Below, piece by piece: positions 20,124 to 32,485 of a stretch of DNA of 64,000 bases (positions within the stretch are counted from its first letter, which is position 1; each line of letters begins with the position of its first letter). Under the pieces are notes generated by a model. That model worked only from the letters and a program-made list of their open reading frames with translations. It did no database searches and was not told where the DNA came from. The stretch lies in NCBI RefSeq assembly GCF_003688595.1, contig NZ_RCWT01000010.1, forward strand, positions 310,001 through 374,000, read 5' to 3'. This DNA comes from Sphingomonas sp. PP-F2F-G114-C0414 (lineage in GTDB: Bacteria > Pseudomonadota > Alphaproteobacteria > Sphingomonadales > Sphingomonadaceae). The translations under genes were made by a program, and so were the position numbers.

Positions 20124-21608
20124 TCAGCCGGCGTCGAACAGCAGGGTCGTCACCGATCTCGGCGCTGCATCGATCCTGCCGTCGCGGGGAACGCCGACGC
20201 TGACCGCCTGATGGCGCGCGTCGGTGACGACGATGTCACGCAGGGTCGCGTGCGGAAGCGCGACGGACAAACGCCGCATGATTGATCCGCCATTCACATG
20301 CACGAGCACGATCTTGCGCCCGTCTGCCGACATCGCGCCGACCGTATCGGGATCGTCGACCGGAACCAGACGATAGCCGGGCCGGATGTAGCGGCTGAAC
20401 GAGGCCATCGCCCAGTATTTTGGCGAGATCCGGATCGGATGCGGCGCGGACGGTGCGGCCGCGAGGTCCATCTTGACGAGCCCCCAGTTCGACCCGGGCT
20501 TGCCGTCCTTCGCACTGAGATTTTCGACCGCCTGCCAGAACACCCAGGCCGCGGGCTCCAGTCGTTTGAGATCGCCGACGACATGCTCGGCAAAGGCCAG
20601 AGCCGAGGCCATGTCGGAGAAGGATTCGGGGTCCTTGTCGAGCGGTGTGTCGTCTTCGCTCATCCACAACCGGATACCCGACGCGCGGGCGATATCGCGC
20701 ACCGCGGTCTGGTGGACGGTGCCGTAGCTGTGGACGTTGAGTTGGCCGATCCGGGCGCGGGTTGCGGCTGGATATCCGGCCCAATCGGTCACGAAGAGGT
20801 GCGAATTGGTCTCGTCCGGGGCGGCGATCCGGGTCTTCAACCCCGCCGCCTTCAGCGCGTCGTCGGAGGCATCGATCATCGCCGCCTGGCGCGCGGGCGA
20901 CCAGTGCGCGCCCTCCTGCGTGTTCGCCGCGAACCAATAGTCGGTGTTGGGCTCGTTGACCGGCGACAGCGTCCGGAAGCGGATGTGATGGCGCCGCTCG
21001 AGCTCGCCGACGACGCGCGCGAGATACTGGGCGAACGGGCGCTCCTGTCCGGCGCGGAGGTTGTCGTCGGTGCCTTTGACTGCGCCGGAGACTTTGCCGC
21101 TGACGGTCATGAACCAGGGGGGCGAGTTGGAGAACGCCTCGAAGATCGGCGACCGCACGCGGCGGCGGATCGCGTCGAGCCACCAGCGCTGGTTGGCATC
21201 CGCGGACCAGTTCCACATCGCCGGATCGTCGGGTCGCCACCAGTCGGCCCCGACCGCGCCTGCCGGTTGGCGCCAGAACCCCGGCACTGCCGCGCCAGTG
21301 CGGAGATAGGGCGTAGTTGTTGCGGCACCGCCGCCACCGATGTTGTAGCGTGCGATCGTCCAGCCGAGGCCGTCCTTGCCGTAGAACAGGTCGGCAAGCC
21401 GCGCGCGCGTTGCATCGGGATAGCCGCCGGTGACGTTGGCGAACCAGGCGAGCGCGGTGCCCCAGCCTTCGAACACGGTGCCGGGACGATCGACCGCCGG
21501 CCGGATCGTCAGCGCGACGCTCGGCTCGGCGGATGGTGGGGACGATACGGTTTGGGCGGCAAGAGGCGTCGCGACCAGCGCGAGGCTTGCGATCAGGTGG
21601 CGGATCAT
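20124..21608 (-). CDS. Secreted GH30-family glycosidase, likely endo-beta-1,6-galactanase
   Basis: A 494-residue enzyme with a signal peptide (MIRHLIASLALVATPLAAQT). The (beta/alpha)8 part opens with FEGWGTALAWFANVTGG and ARYNIGGGG, as in GH30; the acid/base is Glu219 in SPVNEPNTDYW and the nucleophile is Glu318 in LWMSEDD. A small beta-rich domain follows (residues ~400-494). Fungal and bacterial relatives with the GWGTSLAW-type opening are endo-beta-1,6-galactanases, which cut the side chains of type II arabinogalactan; this substrate fits the neighbouring exo-beta-1,3-galactanase-like, GH2 and GH27 genes but is inferred. The start overlaps the stop of the GH27 gene by four bases (ATGA), so the two are coupled. 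Confidence 0.85.
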   Translation of the reverse strand: MIRHLIASLALVATPLAAQTVSSPPSAEPSVALTIRPAVDRPGTVFEGWGTALAWFANVTGGYPDATRARLADLFYGKDGLGWTIARYNIGGGGAATTTPYLRTGAAVPGFWRQPAGAVGADWWRPDDPAMWNWSADANQRWWLDAIRRRVRSPIFEAFSNSPPWFMTVSGKVSGAVKGTDDNLRAGQERPFAQYLARVVGELERRHHIRFRTLSPVNEPNTDYWFAANTQEGAHWSPARQAAMIDASDDALKAAGLKTRIAAPDETNSHLFVTDWAGYPAATRARIGQLNVHSYGTVHQTAVRDIARASGIRLWMSEDDTPLDKDPESFSDMASALAFAEHVVGDLKRLEPAAWVFWQAVENLSAKDGKPGSNWGLVKMDLAAAPSAPHPIRISPKYWAMASFSRYIRPGYRLVPVDDPDTVGAMSADGRKIVLVHVNGGSIMRRLSVALPHATLRDIVVTDARHQAVSVGVPRDGRIDAAPRSVTTLLFDAG

Positions 21609-22951
21609 GCCGCGGTCAACCGGTACAGCCCGGCACCGTGGGACGGCAGTCGTCGCGTGATGCGCGTTTTGGCGACACCCGTATCCGTGCGGGTCCAGAG
21701 ATCGCGGACCTTGGCGGCGCCGTCGATCCCGAGCATCGTGAGATCGACCGAGACGTCGCGTGCGGCCTTGCCGGTATTGAACAGCGCGAGATAGGTGCCC
21801 GCACCGGCGGTAGGACGCGCCGACCAGACGCGCGTGTCGTCCGCGACGAAATGCGGCTGGTTGTCGCGGCTCGCCTGATTCACCGCGATCACTTCGGGAT
21901 TGGTCAGCAACGCGAGGGTGGGCGCGTCGAGATGACGCAGATCGCCGCCCATGATCAGCGGCGAGCGGGCGATCGACCAGAGCGTCATCAGCGTCCGCTG
22001 TTCGTCGGGCGTGAACTTGGTATCGCGTTCGCCGAGCGACAGACGACCGAGCGGCAGCATGTCGGCATCTGGCCAGCCGCCGATCCGCCGGTGCGCGTTC
22101 CAGTTTTCGAGCCGGGTGAACTGCGCTTCCAGCATCGGCCAGCTGTCCCAGAAATCGTCCGATATCCGCCACATCTGGGCATGTCGGGCGACGTGATCGG
22201 CGCGCGGTACGGGGGTTTCGCCGGGCGACAGGCTGAGTATGATCGGACGGCCGGTCTTGCGGATCGCGGCGGCGGCGGCCTCGATTTCGGGGGCGTGTGC
22301 ATCATAGGGGCGGCTCATGTCATCCATCTTGACGAAATCGACGCCCCAGGATGCGAACAGCGCGAACACGCTGTCGTAGTAGGCCTGCGCGCCAGGCCTG
22401 GTCATGTCGACGCCGTACATGTCGGGGTTCCACGGGCAGGTGCTCGACGTGTCGGCGATCGCGCGCGCGGTGGTCTTCGTGCCGAGTACGGGCAGGTCGC
22501 GCTCGACTGCCAGGCGGGGAATGCCGCGCATCAGGTGGACGCCGAACCGCAGTCCCAGCGTGTGCACCGTGTCGGCAAGTTTGCGGAACCCCGTGCCGTC
22601 GGCACTCGACGGAAAGCGGTTGGGGGCGGGGATCAGGCGGCCATAGGCGTCGAGGCTTGGTTTTGGGGCGGCGTTGTACGTGTAGCTCTTGGCGTCGGGC
22701 TCGTACCACTGGATGTCGACGGTGAAGATGTCGTAGCCGGACGGGAGCAGGGTTCGCGCCATGATCCGCGCCGTCTCGATCGCCTGTGCCTCGGTGATCG
22801 TGGTCGCGAAACTGTTCCAGCTGTTCCAGCCCATCGGCGGGGTCGGCGCGAGCGTCGGCCCTGCGGTCCTGGCGGCGATGGGGGCTGGAGCGAGCGAGGC
22901 GAGTCCAAGTCCAGCGCTGCCGGACAGCATCGTGCGGCGCGTAATCGTCAT
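21605..22951 (-). CDS. Secreted GH27-family alpha-galactosidase / beta-L-arabinopyranosidase
   Basis: A 448-residue retaining glycosidase. The N-terminus TRRTMLSGSAGLGLASL resembles a Tat signal. PTPPMGWNSWNSF (residues ~37-48) is the clan GH-D hallmark; the nucleophile is Asp210 in VDFVKMDD, and the acid/base is Asp265 or Asp266 in WRISDDFWDSW. The usual DDGW segment is altered here (VDIQWYEPD), placing it in a divergent GH27 group. GH27 enzymes release alpha-galactose or, in some cases, beta-L-arabinopyranose, both caps of arabinogalactan side chains. It is the first gene of a two-gene operon with GH30. A palindrome resembling the candidate GntR operator lies 56 bases upstream. Confidence 0.85.
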   Translation of the reverse strand: MTITRRTMLSGSAGLGLASLAPAPIAARTAGPTLAPTPPMGWNSWNSFATTITEAQAIETARIMARTLLPSGYDIFTVDIQWYEPDAKSYTYNAAPKPSLDAYGRLIPAPNRFPSSADGTGFRKLADTVHTLGLRFGVHLMRGIPRLAVERDLPVLGTKTTARAIADTSSTCPWNPDMYGVDMTRPGAQAYYDSVFALFASWGVDFVKMDDMSRPYDAHAPEIEAAAAAIRKTGRPIILSLSPGETPVPRADHVARHAQMWRISDDFWDSWPMLEAQFTRLENWNAHRRIGGWPDADMLPLGRLSLGERDTKFTPDEQRTLMTLWSIARSPLIMGGDLRHLDAPTLALLTNPEVIAVNQASRDNQPHFVADDTRVWSARPTAGAGTYLALFNTGKAARDVSVDLTMLGIDGAAKVRDLWTRTDTGVAKTRITRRLPSHGAGLYRLTAA

Positions 22952-23006
22952 GCTCTCGTCTCCCGTTCGCAGGTCGCGCGCTCGAGGCTGCGATCCTTTT
23001 CATGAC

Positions 23007-23017
23007 TTGTCAGACTA
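23007..23017 (-). promoter_or_regulatory. Candidate GntR operator ahead of GH27-GH30
   Basis: The sequence TTGTCAGACTA (reverse strand TAGTCTGACAA) differs at one position from TTGTCNGACAA, a palindrome also found ahead of the regulator/TonB receptor pair and the GH2 operon. It lies between the GH27 start and the regulator gene's stop. Confidence 0.5.
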
Positions 23018-23119
23018 GTGCGTCGATCGGGAAGGTCAACGTGGTCGCGCGTATATGGAGGGCCAGGGCTTGAGGCAGGTCTGAAGCTGGGAATGGCTCT
23101 TCAGGCGACTCGCACGGAG

Positions 23120-23833
23120 TCAGCTGCGCAAAGACAATTCTGTATCCGCTTGGGCCTGGGCGATCAGTGCCATCGTTGCGGCACGCGCGCCCGCGGGATC
23201 GCTTTCGGCGATGGCGTCGAACAGCGCACGGTGCTGCGGCATCGAGTCGCTTGGCTTGCGGGTCTGGCGATGCTTGAAGATCGTCGTCCACCGCACGGCG
23301 GCGCCGATACTGCCCGCCAGACTGACCAGCAGTTCGTTCTGCGTCGCCTCGAGGATGACGTGGTGGAAGGTCTGGTCCGCCGCCTGGCCGATCGGGCTGG
23401 CGAGACCGTGTTCCTGCATCTGCTCCAACGCGTGCCCCATCCGAGATACGTGGCGCGAGGTCCGCAGCGCGGCGGCGAACTCGGCTGCGGCGGGTTCGAC
23501 GATCAGGCGGAGCTGGAACAGGCTGTGGACGAAGCCGACCGCGGGCTCGCCCTCGAACATCCAGGCGAGCACGTCGGGATCGAGCAGATTCCACGAGGCA
23601 CGCTCGCGGATCCGGGTGCCGGCCTTCGGCTTGCTTTCGAGCAGGCCCTTGGCGCTGAGCATCCGCAACGCCTCGCGGACGAGGCTGCGCGAGACGCCGC
23701 GCTGTATCGCGATCTCGTGCTCGCCGGGAAGCACCGACCCGACCGGGTGCACGCCGGTGACGATCGCAATGCCGAGCTCGCGCGCCAATTGCGTGTGCGA
23801 GGGCCGTCCCCGTGGTGCGTCAACCATGTCCAT
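23120..23833 (-). CDS. FadR-subfamily GntR transcriptional regulator
   Basis: A 237-residue regulator. A winged helix-turn-helix occupies residues ~12-80 (GSVLPGEHEIAIQRGVSRS, LVREALRMLSAKGLLESKPK, GTRI), followed by an all-helical FCD ligand-binding domain (residues ~95-230) with metal/effector-type residues in AADQTFHHVILEA and PQHRALFDAIAE. FadR-type regulators usually sense sugar acids or other small carboxylates and repress adjacent catabolic genes; DgoR-like galactonate regulators are relatives. It sits between the GH27-GH30 operon and the divergent TonB receptor, GH2 and GH43 genes, so it is the natural local regulator. The 197-base gap to the receptor gene contains palindromic sites. 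Confidence 0.9.
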   Translation of the reverse strand: MDMVDAPRGRPSHTQLARELGIAIVTGVHPVGSVLPGEHEIAIQRGVSRSLVREALRMLSAKGLLESKPKAGTRIRERASWNLLDPDVLAWMFEGEPAVGFVHSLFQLRLIVEPAAAEFAAALRTSRHVSRMGHALEQMQEHGLASPIGQAADQTFHHVILEATQNELLVSLAGSIGAAVRWTTIFKHRQTRKPSDSMPQHRALFDAIAESDPAGARAATMALIAQAQADTELSLRS

Positions 23834-23929
23834 CCATCCCCGTTACGCTGTGTCGCACGCTTCGTCACGACACAGCCACCGTTGGTACCGTGCCGCAACT
23901 GCGATCACGCATCGTACAAAAAATAGCAC

Positions 23930-23966
23930 TTGTCCTACAATACCAAGTTGGTAATAAGTCAGACAA
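23930..23966. promoter_or_regulatory. Palindromic operator cluster in divergent regulator/receptor promoter
   Basis: Three features are packed here: TTGTCCTACAA (23930-23940), the perfect 13-base palindrome TACCAAGTTGGTA (23941-23953), and AAGTCAGACAA (23956-23966). The first and last resemble the TTGTCNGACAA motif seen at two other promoters of the locus; the outer TTGTC and GACAA are nearly symmetrical about the central palindrome. A position between a GntR gene and the genes it probably controls suggests autoregulation plus repression. Confidence 0.55.
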
Positions 23967-24030
23967 CAGACCGACAAGCAGGGTTTCGGCCCTCGACGTG
24001 ACGGCAGTATATTGATGGGGAGGATCGTAC

Positions 24031-26874
24031 ATGGTTCCGTTTCGTACGCGCATGCTGATTGGCGGATCACTGGTCGTAATCGCGGGCATCGCGATGCCTG
24101 CCGCCACGCCGGCGTTCGCGCAGACTGCCCCTTCGCCCGTGCCGCCGCCGGTTCCCGCGCAGACCTCCCCCGACCAGCAGCGTGGCACGCTGAATGCCGA
24201 CCAGGCCGCCGCGCAGGGCGTCTCGAACGACGACATCGTCGTGACCGGCGTTCGCGAGAGCCTTCGGTCCGCGCAGGCGATCAAGCGCAAATCCGACCAG
24301 ATCGTCGACTCGGTCAACGCGCAGGATATCGGCAAGCTTCCCGATGCCAACACGGTCGAGGCGTTGCAGCGGATCACGGGCGTCCAGATCCAGCGCCGCT
24401 ACGGCGAAGGCGCGACCGATTTCGATCACCGGACGCAACCGGCGATCACCGTCCGCGGCCTGACCCAGGTCAGCAACTTCATCGATGGTCGCGCTGCCAT
24501 CTCCGCGTCGGGCGGTCGCACGCTCGATCTCGAAGCGGTGCCGCCCGAATTGCTGTCGGGTATCGACGTGTTCAAGAACCCGCCCTCGTCGACGATCGAG
24601 GGTGACGTCGCGGGTGTCGTCAACATCCGCACGCGCCTGCCGTTCGATTCGCCGGGCCAGTTGGTCAGCGCCACGCTGAAGGGCAATTATTACGACCGTG
24701 CAGACAAGTTCGGCGGGTCGGGATCGGCGCTATACAGCAACCGCTTCCAGACCGGCGTCGGCGAGATGGGCATCCTGCTCAACGCCAGTTACGCAAAGAG
24801 CGCCTATCGCCAGGACGCGTTGCTGATCGGCCAGTTCGGCCCCGCCCCGAAGACCAGCAATATTCCCGGCGCCCCCGCCAATGCGCAGGTGCCGTTCGGC
24901 GAGCAGATCTACGACGATGGCGGCAACCGCAATCGACTGGGCATCGCCGGCGCGTTCCAGTGGCAGGCCGCGCCCAACTTCCTGTTGACGGCGCAGGCGC
25001 TCTATTCGCGGTACAAGTTCGCCCGTCAGGGCAAATATTATTACTTCAACAACAACGGCAACGCGGCAACGACGCCGACCGACGGCGCGGCGTTCACGTT
25101 CGATTCGGCCGGCTATGCGACGTCGGGTTCGCTGTCGAACCAAGTGTTCGAATCCGCGCGGTACGATCAGGATCTGACGAACACGACGGGTAACTATACG
25201 CTGAATGCGAAGTGGGATGTCACCGACCGGCTGCACATGAAGTTCGATGCGCAGTATCTGAAGTCGTCCTATGATGCCGATCGCAATGGCTTCGTCGTCT
25301 CGCTGTACGACCAGACCGGGCAGACCCCGTATTCGGCCAAGAACCAGAGCATCGTCGATTTCGATCTGCGCGGATCTCGTCCGGTGTGGAACGTGCGCAA
25401 CCCGGGCCTGCTGGCGGATCCGAACAACTATGCCTTCACCTACATCGCGGATTCGATCACGCGGAACGATGCGGACCAACTCGCGCTGCAATACGACCTC
25501 GAATATGATGTCGAAGGCAGCGTACTGCAAAAGCTGCGCATCGGTGCGCGGTATGCCGACAGCACCGTCGATCTGCGTGGCACGTGGAATGCCTATTGCC
25601 TGCTGCCGACCGGTCCCAATCCAAGCTGCTCGTCAGCTGCTGGCATTCCCTTCGTTCCGGTTTCCGCGCATCCCGAACTGACGATGGGCGGGCCTTCGAA
25701 AAACTTCTTCGATGGCAAGACGCTGCCGGGTGGGATCGTCTATCCGAGCTTTGCCGCGGGCAGCGGATTGTTCGACAGTATCACCAAGACCGAAGCGCTG
25801 TTCGGCGGCACGTCGAAGACCGCGTTCACCCCGGGCGACCTCAATCACCAGACCGAGCGCACCGTCGCCGGTTACGTGATGGCGGACTACGAGACCGCGA
25901 TCGCCGGGCTCAAGATCGACGGCACGGCAGGTGTGCGTGTGGTGCAGACCAAGACCGGATCGCAGGGGACGGTCTTCAACAGCGACGGGACGCTCGCGCC
26001 GCTCGAAGTGAACCGCCAATACACCAAGGCGCTGCCGAGCTTCAATTTGCGCGCGCATCTGACCGAGAAGCTTCAGGCGCGCTTCGCGTTCAGCAAATCG
26101 TTCGCGCGGCCGAATTTCGATCAGCTGTCGACCAACGTCACGCTCAACGCGGCGACGGTCGTGAGCCCGATCACGGGCCGACCCAGCGGTGGCTCGGGCA
26201 ATCCGTATCTGAAGCCGATCACCTCGACCAATTTCGACGGCACGCTCGAATGGTATTTCGCGCCGACCGGCTCGTTCACGTTCGGGGCGTTCTACAAGAA
26301 GGTCGACGGGTTCCTGGCGGGCGGTACGGTCGTCCAGACGTTCAACGGCACCGCCTACGACATCGGCACGACGGTCAACACGGGCAAGGGTAACATTAAG
26401 GGCTTCGAGACCGCCTATCAGCAGTTCTTCGACTTCCTGCCGGGCGCGTTGAAGGGCCTCGGAATCCAGGCCAACTACACCTTCGTCGACAGCAGCGTTT
26501 CGAACCCGTTCGCAACCACCGGGTCGGCGATCCCGACGCAGGTGCCGCTCGAGAAGCTGTCGAAGCACAGCTACAATCTGGTCGGACTGTACGAAAAGGG
26601 TCCGATCACTGCGCGTCTGGCGTGGAGCTGGCGCGGCAAGTATCTTGACACGACGTCGGGCAGCGGCGCGAACGGTATCCCGCAGTATCAGAAGCCCTAT
26701 GCCTCGCTCGACAGCTCGATCAGCTACAACATCAACGAACATTTCGCCTTCTCGGTGGATGCAGTGAACCTGACCAACCGGATGAACGTGACATATATCG
26801 GCACGACCAGCCAACCGCTGCAGTACACGCTCAACGATCGCCGCTTCGGCTTCTCGTTGCGCGCCACCTACTGA
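24031..26874 (+). CDS. TonB-dependent receptor (Xanthomonas/Caulobacter type), oligosaccharide uptake
   Basis: A 947-residue outer-membrane receptor with a signal peptide (residues 1-~30, ending PAFAQT), TonB-box-like NDDIVVTGVRES, and the plug motifs SVNAQDIGKLPDANTVEALQ and RITGVQIQRRYGEG of the large Xanthomonas/Caulobacter subfamily, many of which import plant-derived oligosaccharides. The barrel ends FSLRATY. A GGGGAGGA ribosome site precedes the ATG. It is divergent from the GntR regulator and heads a series of glycosidase genes, so it is the probable importer of arabinogalactan fragments. An intrinsic terminator follows, which would separate it partly from the downstream genes. Confidence 0.92.
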   Translation: MVPFRTRMLIGGSLVVIAGIAMPAATPAFAQTAPSPVPPPVPAQTSPDQQRGTLNADQAAAQGVSNDDIVVTGVRESLRSAQAIKRKSDQIVDSVNAQDIGKLPDANTVEALQRITGVQIQRRYGEGATDFDHRTQPAITVRGLTQVSNFIDGRAAISASGGRTLDLEAVPPELLSGIDVFKNPPSSTIEGDVAGVVNIRTRLPFDSPGQLVSATLKGNYYDRADKFGGSGSALYSNRFQTGVGEMGILLNASYAKSAYRQDALLIGQFGPAPKTSNIPGAPANAQVPFGEQIYDDGGNRNRLGIAGAFQWQAAPNFLLTAQALYSRYKFARQGKYYYFNNNGNAATTPTDGAAFTFDSAGYATSGSLSNQVFESARYDQDLTNTTGNYTLNAKWDVTDRLHMKFDAQYLKSSYDADRNGFVVSLYDQTGQTPYSAKNQSIVDFDLRGSRPVWNVRNPGLLADPNNYAFTYIADSITRNDADQLALQYDLEYDVEGSVLQKLRIGARYADSTVDLRGTWNAYCLLPTGPNPSCSSAAGIPFVPVSAHPELTMGGPSKNFFDGKTLPGGIVYPSFAAGSGLFDSITKTEALFGGTSKTAFTPGDLNHQTERTVAGYVMADYETAIAGLKIDGTAGVRVVQTKTGSQGTVFNSDGTLAPLEVNRQYTKALPSFNLRAHLTEKLQARFAFSKSFARPNFDQLSTNVTLNAATVVSPITGRPSGGSGNPYLKPITSTNFDGTLEWYFAPTGSFTFGAFYKKVDGFLAGGTVVQTFNGTAYDIGTTVNTGKGNIKGFETAYQQFFDFLPGALKGLGIQANYTFVDSSVSNPFATTGSAIPTQVPLEKLSKHSYNLVGLYEKGPITARLAWSWRGKYLDTTSGSGANGIPQYQKPYASLDSSISYNINEHFAFSVDAVNLTNRMNVTYIGTTSQPLQYTLNDRRFGFSLRATY

Positions 26875-26892
26875 CCTTCCCGTCCTCCTCTG

Positions 26893-26928
26893 CCGGCGTG
26901 GCGTTCCCCTGCCACGCCGGTATTTTTT
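26893..26928 (+). terminator. Intrinsic terminator after the TonB receptor gene
   Basis: Arms CCGGCGTGGC (26893-26902) and GCCACGCCGG (26911-26920) enclose an 8-base loop and are followed by TATTTTTT. This is a textbook rho-independent terminator 18 bases past the receptor stop, leaving receptor expression high relative to the genes after it if read-through is partial. Confidence 0.85.
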
Positions 26929-26933
26929 CGGAT

Positions 26934-27668
26934 ATGAATTCGGTCATGACGATCCAGCAAAGGACCGCGGACCACAATGTGTCGGTCCAGTATATCGGAA
27001 ACGAGCGCGAACCCGTGGTCGTCGTCGATCGCGCGTTGGGAAACGTCGACGGCATGGTCGATTATGCCGCGACACGCTCGACATTCGCGGGCGCGGCGTC
27101 GGTCGGTATCGGCTATCCGGGGCTGCTCGGGCCAGCGCCCGCCGACTATATCGATCGGATGGTCCGCCTCGTACTACCGTTGATCGCGGAGTATTTCGCT
27201 GTCGGCGCTGTGATGCCGGTGCGGGCGCGCGGCAATTTCTCGCTCGTGACGACCGATCCGACCGCGTTGACGCCGGACCAGCGCGTGCCGCACGTCGATG
27301 CTGTCGACCGGCTTCAGTTCGCGACGGTGCATTATCTGTGCGGCGAACGGCACGGCGGTACGGGCTTCTTTCGCCACCGCGCCACTGGGTTCGAAACCGT
27401 CGATGCGGCGCGGGCGGCGGGGTATCAGGCCGCGCTCGACGACGAGATGACCGACCCGGCCAACCTCCCCACCGGCTATCCCGGCGCGATCGACGATCCG
27501 TTGTTCGCGCGGATCCACGAAGTCGCGGCAATGCCAGACCGGCTGATCCTCTACCGCGCCGCGTTGCTGCATTCGGGGCTGATCGACACGGTCGATGCCG
27601 CCGCGGCGGATCCGCGACGCGGGCGCCTCACCGGCAATCTCTTTCTCACGGGCCGGACCGCGGCATGA
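26934..27668 (+). CDS. DUF6445-family protein
   Basis: About 244 residues, no signal peptide, function unknown. It matches what I know of DUF6445: conserved stretches include GIGYPGLLGPAPADYIDRMV, RGNFSLVTTDP, PHVDAVDRLQFATVHYL and the end segment RLILYRAALLHSGLID with RGRLTGNLFL. PHVD and the later LHSGL recall the spaced His/Asp and His of double-stranded beta-helix iron/2-oxoglutarate enzymes (compare HxD...H), so an oxygenase-like fold is a reasonable guess. It overlaps the halogenase-like gene by four bases, and the pairing recurs in sphingomonad sugar loci. The ATG at 26934 has little ribosome-site support; 26946 is an alternative. Anything upstream falls in the terminator. Confidence 0.75.
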   Translation: MNSVMTIQQRTADHNVSVQYIGNEREPVVVVDRALGNVDGMVDYAATRSTFAGAASVGIGYPGLLGPAPADYIDRMVRLVLPLIAEYFAVGAVMPVRARGNFSLVTTDPTALTPDQRVPHVDAVDRLQFATVHYLCGERHGGTGFFRHRATGFETVDAARAAGYQAALDDEMTDPANLPTGYPGAIDDPLFARIHEVAAMPDRLILYRAALLHSGLIDTVDAAAADPRRGRLTGNLFLTGRTAA

Positions 27669-29188
27669 GCGATCGGGCCTTGCGCAGCATCGCGATCATC
27701 GGGGGCGGTACCGCGGGATGGATGGCGGCGGCAGCGGTGGCGCGGGTGCTTGGCACGCACAATGTCGCGGTCACGCTGGTCGAATCCGAGGAGATCGGCA
27801 CCGTCGGGGTCGGCGAGGCGACGATCCCGCCGATCCAGGCGTTCAACGCGCTGCTCGGGATCGACGAGGATGCCTTCGTCAAGGCGACGATGGGCAGCTT
27901 CAAGCTCGGGATCGAGTTCGTCGACTGGCTGCGGCCGGGCACGCGCTATTTTCATCCGTTCGGCGTCTACGGCACCGATATCGGCGCGGTGCCGTTCGAG
28001 GGATTGTGGCACCGGCTGCGCGCGCAAGGCCTGGCCGATCCGCTGGAGGCGTACTCGATCTGCGCACAGGCGGCGAAGGACGGGCGGTTCATGCGGCCGC
28101 TGACCGATGGCGGGAACACGCCGCTGCACCGGATCGGCTATGCATTCCACTTCGACGCGTCGCTGTATGCGCGGTTTCTCCGCACGCATGCCGAAGCGGC
28201 CGGCGTCGTGCGGCGCGAAGGGCGCGTCGTCGACGTCGCGCTCAGGGCGGTCGACGGATTCATCGAGGCCGTCACGCTGGCGTCGGGCGAGCGGATCGAG
28301 GCGGACCTGTTCGTCGACTGCTCGGGGTTTCGATCGCTGCTGTTGGGCGAGACGCTCGGCACCGGCTTCGAGGACTGGTCGCACTGGCTGCCCAACGATC
28401 GCGCCATCGCCGTGCCGACCGCGTCGAACGGGCCACCGACGCCGTTTACCCGGTCGACCGCGCGCGCCGCGGGCTGGCAGTGGCGGATCCCGCTGCAACA
28501 CCGCACCGGCAATGGCTATGTGTTCTCCAGCGATCATCTGTCGGAGGACGAGGCGACCGCGACCTTGCTCGCCAGCCTCGACGGCGAACCGCTTGCCGAT
28601 CCGCGGACGCTGCGGTTTCGCACCGGGCGGCGCGATGCGTTCTGGGTCAAGAACTGCGTCGGGCTCGGCCTGTCGAGCGGGTTCCTCGAGCCGCTCGAAT
28701 CGACCAGCATCCATCTGATCCAGGCTGGGATCGCGCGGTTGCTGGAGATGCTGCCGAACCGCGATTTCGAGGCGGCCGACATCCGCCGTTACAACCGGCT
28801 GATGACCGCGGAATATGACAGCATCCGCGACTTCATCATCCTCCATTTCCACGCGACCGAGCGTGCCGACACGCCCTATTGGGATCACGTCCGGACGATG
28901 GCGGTCCCGGAGACGCTCGCCGAACGTATCCGGATCTACCAGGCGACCGGACGCGTGTTCCGCGAGTCCGACGACCTGTTCAGCAAGACGAGCTGGTTGG
29001 CGGTGATGGACGGGCAGGGGCTGCGCGCCGAGGGGTTCGATCCGCTCGCGGCGAGCCTGTCGATCGACGACGCACAGGCCCGACTGGCGCGGATCGCCGC
29101 GGTGACCGCGGCGGCGGCGGCGCGGATGCCGCCGCACGCACACTTTATCGCGCGTCATTGCGCCGGCGCGATTGCGTCGCGGACGTAA
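27665..29188 (+). CDS. Flavin-dependent tryptophan-halogenase-like protein
   Basis: A 507-residue FAD enzyme homologue. The dinucleotide-binding motif IIGGGTAGWMAAA is at residues 11-23; GVGEATIPP follows. Lys80 (in MGSFKLGIEF) matches the catalytic lysine of PrnA-type halogenases, WQWRIP at 271-276 is the WxWxIP signature, and Glu345-Ser346 in LEPLEST match the active-site Glu-Ser. So the catalytic set looks complete. It needs reduced flavin from a partner reductase not seen here. Halogenase-like genes are common in TonB-receptor sugar loci of sphingomonads and Caulobacter, where the real substrate is unknown. The start ATG overlaps the DUF6445 stop (ATGA). Confidence 0.88.
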   Translation: MSDRALRSIAIIGGGTAGWMAAAAVARVLGTHNVAVTLVESEEIGTVGVGEATIPPIQAFNALLGIDEDAFVKATMGSFKLGIEFVDWLRPGTRYFHPFGVYGTDIGAVPFEGLWHRLRAQGLADPLEAYSICAQAAKDGRFMRPLTDGGNTPLHRIGYAFHFDASLYARFLRTHAEAAGVVRREGRVVDVALRAVDGFIEAVTLASGERIEADLFVDCSGFRSLLLGETLGTGFEDWSHWLPNDRAIAVPTASNGPPTPFTRSTARAAGWQWRIPLQHRTGNGYVFSSDHLSEDEATATLLASLDGEPLADPRTLRFRTGRRDAFWVKNCVGLGLSSGFLEPLESTSIHLIQAGIARLLEMLPNRDFEAADIRRYNRLMTAEYDSIRDFIILHFHATERADTPYWDHVRTMAVPETLAERIRIYQATGRVFRESDDLFSKTSWLAVMDGQGLRAEGFDPLAASLSIDDAQARLARIAAVTAAAAARMPPHAHFIARHCAGAIASRT

Positions 29189-32473
<3,285 letters not shown>

Positions 32474-32485
32474 GTGAGGACCAGG

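Noticed and set aside
26898..26933. GTG start at 26898 for the DUF6445 gene
   Set aside because: This codon lies within the stem of the intrinsic terminator 26893-26928; starts at 26934 or 26946 are more sensible.
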